DNA from: JBBROS01 sp963752225
Lineage (GTDB): Bacteria; Pseudomonadota; Alphaproteobacteria; Acetobacterales; Acetobacteraceae
Assembly: GCA_963752225.1 (NCBI GenBank)
Contig: CAVVXS010000009.1
Location: 744,001-808,000 of the forward strand
Reading direction: 5' to 3'
Length of the DNA: 64,000 nt
A program made the translations under genes and the position numbers. Under the pieces are notes generated by a model. It had not been told where the DNA came from and did no database searches. It saw nothing but the letters and a program-made list of their open reading frames with translations. Below, piece by piece: positions 26,877-34,263 of the stretch (within the stretch, counting starts at the first letter, position 1; each line of letters starts with the position of its first letter).

Positions 26877-27764
26877 TCAGGCCGCCTCGTCTTGCCGGAA
26901 CGGATTCGCTAGGCCGCGGGACGCGCCCACCCGGAGCTCGTCGACCGCCTGCTCCAGGATGTCCCAGGTGATCTTCGGCCGCCCGAGGCGTTGGGCAATC
27001 GTGCGGGCGTGTCCGATCAGCCGGGCTGCTTGCCCAAGCAATCCCTCGGCGAACTCATGGATCCGCATGGCCGTTTGCAGCTTACCCAGGCCGGAGATGT
27101 CGGGGAGGCCCAGCTCGGTGTCGATCTGATGCAGGATGCTGGCGAACTCGTAACGCTGCTCCTCGTCGGCCCAGCTGAACGGCGTGATGTCCACTTGGCC
27201 GAGGGTGCGGCCCTCGAGTTGCTTGTTCCCCGCGAAAACGCGCTCTGCTTTCCGCTCGCCAACCAGCAGTAAGGGGCAGACCCGGCGGTTCAGGATGCCG
27301 GTCACCCAGACCGCCACCGTCGTCTTCACCTTCTCCGTATCCGCATCGATCAGCCGCTGCACCTCGTCGAAGACCAGGAGCTGCACACCATGGAGTCTGA
27401 CGGCAGCCGCAATGCGGCCGGTGCGGTCGACCTGGGAGCCGTACTCGGGGTCGGGGTCTTTCAGGGCCCGGAGGACCTCCGTGGCGAAGCTCTTCAGGGT
27501 GCAGCCCGCCGGAACCTCGACGATGACGATGCGGGGGACTTCTCTGTCACCCGGATCCTTCTCGAGCCGATCCTCGACATAACGATGGACCAGGTGCGTC
27601 TTCCCGGACCGCGCAAGCCCAAGTAGCACCAAGGCCCGGCAGTAGTCCCGCTCCCAGCCATGCTTCATGAGCTCGTCAATGCGCTGGAAAGCGACACGTG
27701 CTTGCCGGGTCTCCACGAAGATCGAGCTCATCGCGCCCGGATCGAGGCTGCGTTCATCCTTCAT
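26877..27764 (-). CDS. tniB: TniB/TnsC-like AAA+ ATPase
   Basis: 295 residues. Walker A is GLARSGKTH (about residues 49-57) and Walker B LLVFDEVQRLID (about 129-140), the classical signature of the TniB family. A strong ribosome-binding site (AGGAGG) lies just upstream of ATG 27764. TniB forms ATP-dependent filaments on target DNA and links the TniQ target selector to the transposase. It follows tniA by only 9 bases, so they are cotranscribed. Confidence 0.92.
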   Translation of the reverse strand: MKDERSLDPGAMSSIFVETRQARVAFQRIDELMKHGWERDYCRALVLLGLARSGKTHLVHRYVEDRLEKDPGDREVPRIVIVEVPAGCTLKSFATEVLRALKDPDPEYGSQVDRTGRIAAAVRLHGVQLLVFDEVQRLIDADTEKVKTTVAVWVTGILNRRVCPLLLVGERKAERVFAGNKQLEGRTLGQVDITPFSWADEEQRYEFASILHQIDTELGLPDISGLGKLQTAMRIHEFAEGLLGQAARLIGHARTIAQRLGRPKITWDILEQAVDELRVGASRGLANPFRQDEAA

Positions 27765-27773
27765 CGTGTCCTC

Positions 27774-29999
27774 CTAATCGCGCTTGCGCACGGAGATGCC
27801 GTGCTGGCGGGCGTACTCCGCAGGGTCGAAGTCGTCGTCACCCGTGACGGGCGCTGGGCCGGGCTTCGGATCCGGACCGGCCAACGGCTTCGCTTCGGAC
27901 GTCGGCCAAGCCTCCACTCGCTGATCGGAGGCGGGCGCACGGTCCACCTCCGGCGCCGATTGCGGCCCCGGGGCCGCAACCAACAAGCCGCCTGGCGCAT
28001 CCGGGGTGCCCGGGTCAGCATCGGCGCCGCCGTCGTCGAAGGCGTGCTCGATGATTGAGGTGGCGCTGCGTCCGCGGTCGAACGCGGGCGGTTCCTCGGA
28101 CCTTGCTGCGGCAGTAAGCTTGTGGAAGTAGGCGGCGGCCTTGCGGCGGTCCACCCGCCCCTTGGCCCCGGCCATCCGGGTCATGTCGTTGTCCAGCACG
28201 ACGTAGGCGCTTGCCAGTCCCTCCTCGCCGCCGAAACTGTCGGGGCTGTTGCGTTGGACCGCGCGGGCGAGCCGGTACTTCTCCCAGGTGACGCCCTCGA
28301 CGAGATGGCGCTTGGCTGCCTCGATGAACGCCTCCTTGGGCTGGTTGTCGAACGGGTCGATGAACCAGATCCGGGTCATGTCGAGCGGGTCGATCTTGAC
28401 CTTGACGAGCTTCGGGCGCTCCGGCTGAACCCGGAGAACCGCCAGCGCCTCGCTCCGGTAGTTCAGCCCCTCAAAGGCGATACCCTCGCGCTGGATCGTG
28501 CGGTAGGCGAATGACGTGAGGTCGGCAGCAAGCTTGTCGGGATCCGGTGGCGGCAGCAGGCCATTGGCTGCCACGCTCTCCCGCCACGCTTCGAGCGGTG
28601 TCCGGTCCAGGCCGCGGTGCTTCCGCATGTGATAGACGTCGACGATGTACTGGAGAACGTAGAACTCGAGCTGCGCCAGCGTGACCTGGGCGGCCACCTC
28701 GGGCGGGGTTTCCTTGTTGCGCTCGTAGAAGTTCGCGAAGGTCGTGCCGGGCATGCGGTGGAAGACGTCGGCGGCCAACTTCCTGAAGTAGCGCTCGATG
28801 GTCCCCTTGTACCAAGCCTTCAGCACGGGCGGGAAATGAACGTCAGTGCCGAGCCGCAGGCAGGCTTCTGTGAACGAGGCCGAGCGGAAGTCAGCCTCGT
28901 TATCCGGCACGATGACCAGCGGCTTCCCGAAGCATGGCCACGTGCCCTTGATGGCGGGGAAGCGGGCGAGAAGCCGCTCCTTTGGGAGGATCGCCATGCG
29001 CAGGCACTCCATCACCGCCGTGGTGCAAGGGCCATCGAAGCTGATGTGAAAGCCCATGATCATCCGGGTGTGGCGGTCGATGGTCACCGTGATGGTCGGG
29101 CGGCCGATGACGGCGCCGGTGCCGTCGTCCACAGCGAGGCAGTCGACCGTGGTGTGGTCGATCTCCCAGCGCTCGTGGTGCGCACTGGTCACCGGCCCGG
29201 ACTTGAGCAGGCGGTGCCGGTGCTCGGCAATCCGCTTGCCCAGGCGGCAGAAGTCCCGGGTGAACGCGTCGATCTTGCGGACCTGCGCATAGACGGTGTT
29301 GAGGCTCGGCGTCGGCAGCTTGTCGCTTTTGAGCAGGGCGGCGTTGCGCTTGCCGAACTCGGCCACGACGTGCTGGTGCACGGCGACAACTGTCAGGCGC
29401 CGGTCAGTGAGGTATGTCTCGTTGACGACCTCCTCGAGCAGGGAGCGCGCCGCGGCCGGGAGCTTGTCGTCGTAGTTGCCGCAGTTCGGGGTTTGCCGGA
29501 CCAGCATGGCCGCGTCACGGCCGAACTTCAGCCAGGCCGCAAGCCACCGGATCACCTGGCGCGGGCTGGGCGGGTGCTCGTCGCCGAACGTTTCCGCAAC
29601 CGAGCGGACGATTGGCCCAAGCGCCCTGGGTGTGCGGCTGGGACAGCCAGCCTGCTCCCAGGCAGTGATATAGCGGAGCTTCCGCTGGGCATCCTTGACG
29701 GACACGGTGTCCTGCTCCCGGTTGCTGCTGTCGAAGCCGACCCGGGCGCGGCCACCCGGATGCTCGTAGGCCTCCCCTGCCACCTCGGACGGGGTCAGCA
29801 AGCGCAGGCGCCGCGCTTCCTGGTTCTCCAGGAACTCCCGCGGGTTCATAGAATGCGGATGGCCGTGCCGGTCCAAGAACACCAGCATGCCCCGCCCGTC
29901 CCGGGTCTTGCTCTCGAAGAACAGCCGGGTGCCGTCCAGCTCGATGGGCTGGTGCGGCTTGAACACCAAGTTGGCGAGCGATGTGTCGTAGCCGGGCAT
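27774..29999 (-). CDS. tniA: TniA/TnsB-like DDE transposase (Mu-type integrase core)
   Basis: 741 residues from ATG 29999. The rve catalytic core has the first Asp in RWEIDHTTVD (about residue 281), the second in VIVPDNEADF (about 366) and the Glu in WYKGTIERYFRKL (about 402), that is, a full DDE triad. The C-terminal Mu-type beta-barrel domain follows, then a proline-rich tail of about 100 residues that may bind TniB. The start codon shares one base with the stop of the TnsA-like gene (TGATG). Confidence 0.92.
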   Translation of the reverse strand: MPGYDTSLANLVFKPHQPIELDGTRLFFESKTRDGRGMLVFLDRHGHPHSMNPREFLENQEARRLRLLTPSEVAGEAYEHPGGRARVGFDSSNREQDTVSVKDAQRKLRYITAWEQAGCPSRTPRALGPIVRSVAETFGDEHPPSPRQVIRWLAAWLKFGRDAAMLVRQTPNCGNYDDKLPAAARSLLEEVVNETYLTDRRLTVVAVHQHVVAEFGKRNAALLKSDKLPTPSLNTVYAQVRKIDAFTRDFCRLGKRIAEHRHRLLKSGPVTSAHHERWEIDHTTVDCLAVDDGTGAVIGRPTITVTIDRHTRMIMGFHISFDGPCTTAVMECLRMAILPKERLLARFPAIKGTWPCFGKPLVIVPDNEADFRSASFTEACLRLGTDVHFPPVLKAWYKGTIERYFRKLAADVFHRMPGTTFANFYERNKETPPEVAAQVTLAQLEFYVLQYIVDVYHMRKHRGLDRTPLEAWRESVAANGLLPPPDPDKLAADLTSFAYRTIQREGIAFEGLNYRSEALAVLRVQPERPKLVKVKIDPLDMTRIWFIDPFDNQPKEAFIEAAKRHLVEGVTWEKYRLARAVQRNSPDSFGGEEGLASAYVVLDNDMTRMAGAKGRVDRRKAAAYFHKLTAAARSEEPPAFDRGRSATSIIEHAFDDGGADADPGTPDAPGGLLVAAPGPQSAPEVDRAPASDQRVEAWPTSEAKPLAGPDPKPGPAPVTGDDDFDPAEYARQHGISVRKRD

Positions 30000-30703
30000 C
30001 ACCGGCCGTCCAGGGCGCGCAACGCCACCTGCATCGCCGATGGCTGCGCCGCCGAGACGTCCAACGTCAGCTGGCCCGCCAGCATCATCGCGCACACCGT
30101 CTCCGGCACGTATGGCCGGGGCGCCAGACGCTCGTGGATCTCGGAAATCGTGCTGCTGCGTGCAGTGCTGAGGACGTCGACCACCCGCCGCTCGGTCTCG
30201 ACGTCTGGGGTGAAGCCCCGGCACCGGAGGATGAACATTGCGTTGCCGAAGCGGGGTTCCAGCAGGATTTCGCGCCGCGGGACGGCGCCGTAGTCGAGGC
30301 CGAACTCCCGGTAGGCTGATTTCAGGACGGCGGTGAGTTCGACGCGCGCGGGATCGGCGGCCCGGCTGTCACTCACCGCATCCATGACTGCGGTGCGGCC
30401 GCCCGAGCGGATCTGGACGGCGGGAAAGTAGCTGCGCTCCTTGCCTTCGACGATCAACGCGATCTGGTGCGGCATTGTCTCAATGGTGTCGACCGACGGG
30501 TCAACCTCGAGCAGGCACAGCAGGGAGCGCTCCAGCGGCCGCCGCCAGGGCAATGGGGCGTCCATCTTGCGGCTGACGAAGACACCGCTGACGCTCCGGC
30601 GCATATTGTCCTGGATGCGTTTCCAGTCTTCGGTGGTGATCGGCGCAACGCGCGCCGGGACAGTCTCTTCCCCGGTGGGAAAGCGAGCATAATGGGTGGA
30701 CAT
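29999..30703 (-). CDS. TnsA-like endonuclease-fold protein, probably catalytically dead
   Basis: 234 residues. The pattern LERSLLCLLEVDPSV, then IETMPHQIAL, then GKERSYFPAVQI and TAVMDAV matches the N-terminal nuclease domain of TnsA, in which E...PDF...ExK holds the metal site. Here the Glu (E58 in LERSL) is present, but the PDF Asp position reads Ala (PAV, about residue 95) and the ExK Lys position reads DAV (about 108-110). If that alignment is right, strand cleavage by this protein is lost. The C-terminal half has a winged-helix look (STISEIHERLAPRPYVPETV). It begins the tnsA-tniA-tniB-tniQ run. Confidence 0.75.
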   Translation of the reverse strand: MSTHYARFPTGEETVPARVAPITTEDWKRIQDNMRRSVSGVFVSRKMDAPLPWRRPLERSLLCLLEVDPSVDTIETMPHQIALIVEGKERSYFPAVQIRSGGRTAVMDAVSDSRAADPARVELTAVLKSAYREFGLDYGAVPRREILLEPRFGNAMFILRCRGFTPDVETERRVVDVLSTARSSTISEIHERLAPRPYVPETVCAMMLAGQLTLDVSAAQPSAMQVALRALDGR

Positions 30704-30755
30704 CGGATAACCCGTGGTTCGGGTGGATCAACCCGCGGCCGACGCCGCGGCGAGC

Positions 30756-30914
30756 TCAGGCGCGATGTGGCCGAGCTATCCGTATCCGAGGGATCGAGGT
30801 GTGATCGAGGCCGATCGTGATGCCGGACGGCACGCCGTCCGCGTCACCGGCATATGCCTGGGCGGCACGGAGGTCGTTCGAAGACTGGTCCGTGCTGGTG
30901 TTGACCGAGGACAT
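30756..30914 (-). CDS. possible 52-residue protein upstream of the transposition genes
   Basis: A short frame from ATG 30914 encoding MSSVNTSTDQSSND and ending RIARPHRA. Third positions are GC-rich as in neighbouring genes, but there is no clear ribosome-binding site and no family I know. The rest of 30.70-31.11 kb holds no gene; one transposon end is expected somewhere here because it lies upstream of the first transposition gene, but I could not find a matching inverted end. Confidence 0.3.
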   Translation of the reverse strand: MSSVNTSTDQSSNDLRAAQAYAGDADGVPSGITIGLDHTSIPRIRIARPHRA

Positions 30915-31108
30915 GTGAGATTCCAGACAACCTAGAAAGCGAACACGCGGACGCATTGAACCCACCCCGGCGGGGAGGTTTGGCGTTATATGGCGGTCGC
31001 TATCATCTGGGTCATGGCGGGCCGGTGCGTAGCCCAGCTGGATCCCGGAGTCGAGTCTTTTCGCAACGTCCGGCACCTGCCAGGCCGCCGTATTGGAGGC
31101 ACCTGTAT

Positions 31109-31315
31109 TCAGGTGAACCATTGCAGCACCTCCTCGAAGGCGGCCCGGATCAGCACGACGCGGCCGCCCGGCAGCTGCATGATGGTGGCGTCCTGGCACG
31201 TGTCGGCGTCGCTGAGGCCCATTACGGCGCCAAGCCGAACGGCGTGCCTCAGGTCTTCGTCATCCCGGAAGATGACAAAGGGCCCATGACGCATGCCCGT
31301 GGTCACCAAGCTCAT
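31109..31315 (-). CDS. small hypothetical protein
   Basis: 68 residues from ATG 31315, beginning MSLVTTGMRHGPFVIFRDDED and ending EEVLQWFT. It has an alternating strand/helix character (ATIMQLPGGRVVLI) and no membrane segment. The start overlaps the stop of the preceding 119-residue gene (ATGA), a sign of a real two-gene operon. The family is not recognised. Confidence 0.5.
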   Translation of the reverse strand: MSLVTTGMRHGPFVIFRDDEDLRHAVRLGAVMGLSDADTCQDATIMQLPGGRVVLIRAAFEEVLQWFT

Positions 31316-31671
31316 CGCTGGCCTCCCCGGCCTGAGTTCATGTCCACGCCGCAGGGCAACATGGGCTCGCCTAGTCGGTAGAGGCGGCTGTAGGTGCGCG
31401 CCCAACCCTGCTCCGGTGCCATCACCCACACCTCGCTCGTCCGGATGACTGGGCCGGTGCGGAGGGGGTGGCCCGTGTTGCCGCCAACGAGGCACGGCAT
31501 TCTGAGTGTGCCGATGGTGAACGGGTCCAGAAGGGGGGCGGCTGCAAGCTCGCCTGCGGTCGGCATATCGCCGTCTCCGACGCGCTCAAGGGCCGAGATA
31601 AGGGATTCTAGGCGGGCGAGTTCGCCCGCAATGTCGCCGACCATTTGCCGGTGACCCACGATAATGGGCAT
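31312..31671 (-). CDS. hypothetical protein, first gene of a two-gene operon
   Basis: 119 residues from ATG 31671. The N-terminal half is helical (GHRQMVGDIAGELARLESLISALER); the second half has PLLDPFTIGTLRMPCLVGGNTGHP and TSEVWVMAPEQGWARTYSRLYRLG, which look well conserved in style. No family can be named. Translationally coupled to the 68-residue gene downstream. A long hairpin (31701-31730) lies just upstream. Confidence 0.55.
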   Translation of the reverse strand: MPIIVGHRQMVGDIAGELARLESLISALERVGDGDMPTAGELAAAPLLDPFTIGTLRMPCLVGGNTGHPLRTGPVIRTSEVWVMAPEQGWARTYSRLYRLGEPMLPCGVDMNSGRGGQR

Positions 31672-31700
31672 GCCAGTGTTCCTGTGCGCGAGAGGGCATA

Positions 31701-31730
31701 CCGCCCGCCGCTGGTCAGAGCGGCGGGCGG
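31701..31730. other. perfect 12-bp-stem hairpin
   Basis: CCGCCCGCCGCT and its exact complement AGCGGCGGGCGG are separated by six bases. Neither side is followed by a T-run. It stands in the leader of the minus-strand two-gene operon, so it is more likely an RNA leader structure or the remains of a terminator than an operator. The rest of 31.73-32.22 kb holds no gene I can support, only one GTCACCNGGTGAC palindrome. Confidence 0.5.
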
Positions 31731-31996
31731 GGGAACAGAAAAGGGTAGACCCGAGATGCTGAGATGGCGGTGACCGCCTTCAGTCTGCGTCTACGTCCGC
31801 CTCCTGCCCTATTCGCGAACCGAGGGAACCGACGAGGTACGTGTACTGGCAGCCCTGGTAGTGGGGCCGGTAGGTGGCTCGCGGAGCCGAGCGGCTGGCG
31901 TTCCTCGTCATGCACCGGAACGTATCGAGAACATCTCACCCGAGTCAACGACTTTCTAAGCGTCGTCAACCTGGGCAACGCTCAAGTCGGCGTTGT

Positions 31997-32009
31997 GTCA
32001 CCGGGTGAC
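31997..32009. repeat. GTCACCNGGTGAC palindrome, copy 2 (G centre)
   Basis: Exact copy in the intergenic region between the small minus-strand operon and the alpha/beta hydrolase. A one-mismatch relative lies at 32500-32512. Confidence 0.7.
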
Positions 32010-32225
32010 AGCCAGCGCCCCTCACCACTGACGGCCCGCTTGCTTCAAGCTGCCTCACGAGGAACGCCCCGGCGCTGGACAGACTTCAGAATGCCTCATG
32101 CCCAACGTCGACCGGCTCCCGCCGCCCAAATGCTGCAATGCAACATTGGCTCGTGTAGCGCGTTGAGTGAACGACGCACTCCGCGGACGTCCGTATCGTT
32201 CCGTGCCGCAGCAGGTAAGGCAGCC

Positions 32226-33224
32226 ATGAGCATCATCCGGAAGACTACAAGCGCTCGATCCCGCGCACGGACGCTTGCTTGGGGTGCGGCGGCCCTTGGA
32301 GCACTTGCTTTGGCGAACCACGCCGTCGCCCGCCTCGCCGAGCATAGGCACCCGCCCGAGGGCTCTTTGGTCGAGGTGGACGGCGTCCGGCTGCACTACA
32401 GCGACCGGGGCACCGGTCAGCCTGTGGTCCTGATCCACGGCAATGCCGTGACCGGGGACGACTACAACACCAGTGGCGTAGCCGACCTCCTGCTGGCACG
32501 TCACCGGGTGATCATCTTCGACCGCCCCGGCTTCGGTTACAGCGACCGCCCGCGCGGCCGCTTGTGGACGGCCAATCAGCAGGCGGAATTGCTCCACAAG
32601 GCCCTCCGGCAGCTTGGCGTCGAGCGGCCGGTGATCGTGGGCCACTCCTGGGGGGCGATCGTCGCCCTTGCGTTGGCCGAGGCGCATCCGGGTGACACTG
32701 CGGCTCTCGTGCTGCTGTCCGGCTACTACTTCTGGACGCTACGGCCCGACGTGCTGCCGGTCGCCCTGGGGGCGGCGCCCGTTATCGGAGACATCCTCCG
32801 CTACACCATCTCTCCGCTGTTCGGCTGGCTCACCATGCCCCTGTTCAAGCGCCTGCTGTTCTCGCCCGCCGCGGTTCCAGCGCGGTTCCAGGCGGAATAC
32901 TCGCCCGCGATGGCGCTGCGGCCATCCCAAATCCGCGCGACCTCCCTGGACGGCGCGCTCATGATCCCGGGCGCCTTGAGCCTTCGCGGCAGCTACAAAG
33001 ACCTGTCCATGCCGGTGGTGATCATGGCCGGGGACGGCGACAAGGTGGTGTTCAAGCGCTCGGCCGAGCGGCTCCAGGCCAGCATCAAGGGCAGCATCCT
33101 GCGGGTCGTGAACGGTGCCGGGCACATGGTCCATCACCTCGCACCCCGTCAGGTTGTGGAGGCTATCGAGTCCGTCGGTGTTGCCTCCCGGGCAGCACTC
33201 AAGCCCGCGGCAGCTGCCGCCTGA
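32226..33224 (+). CDS. alpha/beta-hydrolase fold protein
   Basis: 332 residues from ATG 32226. An N-terminal basic stretch plus LAWGAAALGALALANHAVA forms a signal peptide or membrane anchor. The hydrolase core has VVLIHGNAVTGDDY (oxyanion region), GHSWGAIVAL with the nucleophile Ser, GDGDKVV with the acid, and GAGHMVHHL with the catalytic His. Proteins of this type range from epoxide hydrolases to haloperoxidases and lipases, and the substrate is unknown. It appears to be a single-gene unit. Confidence 0.85.
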   Translation: MSIIRKTTSARSRARTLAWGAAALGALALANHAVARLAEHRHPPEGSLVEVDGVRLHYSDRGTGQPVVLIHGNAVTGDDYNTSGVADLLLARHRVIIFDRPGFGYSDRPRGRLWTANQQAELLHKALRQLGVERPVIVGHSWGAIVALALAEAHPGDTAALVLLSGYYFWTLRPDVLPVALGAAPVIGDILRYTISPLFGWLTMPLFKRLLFSPAAVPARFQAEYSPAMALRPSQIRATSLDGALMIPGALSLRGSYKDLSMPVVIMAGDGDKVVFKRSAERLQASIKGSILRVVNGAGHMVHHLAPRQVVEAIESVGVASRAALKPAAAAA

Positions 33225-33335
33225 CGGCTGTCGGGTAGTGCAAGCTCATTGATCCCTGGCGTCTGATCGTTTCGTATTGCGACTTTGGACTGATCGGCGC
33301 GTTGCGATAGTGCAGAACGTCAGGGAGACGATCCG

Positions 33336-33710
33336 ATGAGCGACAACCATCCGACGAACGGCAGCCAGATTGAGGGCGGCGCAGGACCCGCCCTGGCCGC
33401 GCACAGCAAGGACGCCGCCGCCCCGGGTTCGAGTCCGGCAGCGACTGCGACAGGCAACCAGGGGACGCAGCAGGGGGGTGCCTCTGCCCCGGTGTCGGAA
33501 ACCGTGACGCGGCTCTCTGGACAGGCGCGCGATGCCGCAAGTCAAGCAGCTGGCGTGGCTTCGAAGGCGATCGGGCAAGCGCGGGAGCGTCTGCTGCCTG
33601 CTGGTACTTCGGATCAGGTCGCGGAATTCATCCGTGATCGGCCCATCATGACGATGCTCGGAGCCGGAGCGGTCGGCTTGATGGTGGGCATGCTCCTACG
33701 CCGTCGGTGA
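33336..33710 (+). CDS. DUF883/ElaB-like small membrane-anchored protein
   Basis: 124 residues. A long Gly/Ala/Gln-rich disordered N-terminus, an amphipathic helix (ETVTRLSGQARDAASQAAGVASKAIGQARERL) and a C-terminal membrane anchor (RPIMTMLGAGAVGLMVGMLLRRR). This build is that of the DUF883/YqjD-ElaB group, inner-membrane proteins linked to stress or stationary phase. A terminator-like hairpin follows directly. Confidence 0.65.
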   Translation: MSDNHPTNGSQIEGGAGPALAAHSKDAAAPGSSPAATATGNQGTQQGGASAPVSETVTRLSGQARDAASQAAGVASKAIGQARERLLPAGTSDQVAEFIRDRPIMTMLGAGAVGLMVGMLLRRR

Positions 33711-33720
33711 TGTCGTAGGT

Positions 33721-33753
33721 GGACGGGGTGGGCCGGCTCGACCCACCCCGTCC
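33721..33753 (+). terminator. terminator-like hairpin after the DUF883-like gene
   Basis: Perfect 12-bp stem (GGACGGGGTGGG / CCCACCCCGTCC) with a 9-base loop, ten bases after the stop codon. There is no T-run behind it, so it would be a hairpin-type or Rho-assisted terminator. The 33.75-34.26 kb stretch beyond it contains one GTCACCAGGTGAC palindrome and no gene that I can support. Confidence 0.5.
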
Positions 33754-33837
33754 AGACCCGGACGTGCAACCGCAAGCCGGAGCACCCTGGATGACGGTCC
33801 GGATCGTGCCCCGCCACCCGAAGTGGCCATCACTGTC

Positions 33838-33850
33838 GTCACCAGGTGAC
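33838..33850. repeat. GTCACCNGGTGAC palindrome, copy 3 (A centre)
   Basis: Exact copy in the gene-free stretch upstream of zorA. Confidence 0.7.
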
Positions 33851-34263
33851 GGCTAAATCGACCGCACCCCGTTCTGGCTCAAACTCGCCGTGGACCGGCA
33901 GCTTGACGGGATGTTCGGTCGACGCTGCGGGAGGCTTACACCGAACTGTGCACACTCGTTCGCGGCGACCAAGGCCGTCGAGACTGTTCCGGTTGCGTCG
34001 GTGGATGGGATCAGCATGAGCCGGGACGAGGCGGCCGGGCGGTAACGGGACCTCACAATCCCTCTCACATTCTACCGCCTACAGACGACGGTCTTCTTGG
34101 CTCTCGGTCATTGCGAAGATACAATGTCCCTGTCGTCCGATGTCGGATCCGGCTAAATCGGCGTGACGGCGGGCTGAACTGAGCTGGCTGGCACTCGCCC
34201 GAAAGCCCAGGCAGATCCGTATCAGAACGATTAGTCATCGGCCGAGAGGGCAGGACACCCCAG

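Noticed and set aside
30001..30224. Upstream extension of tniA into the TnsA-like gene
   Set aside because: The extension is Arg/Gly/Pro-rich shadow sequence; the ATG at 29999 overlaps the TnsA-like stop, as expected for a coupled start.
31918..31932. GAACN7GAAC, which reads as an alphaproteobacterial LexA box (GTTCN7GTTC) on the minus strand
   Set aside because: Eight fixed bases are expected by chance about once in a window this size, and the nearest gene start in the right direction is about 250 bases away.
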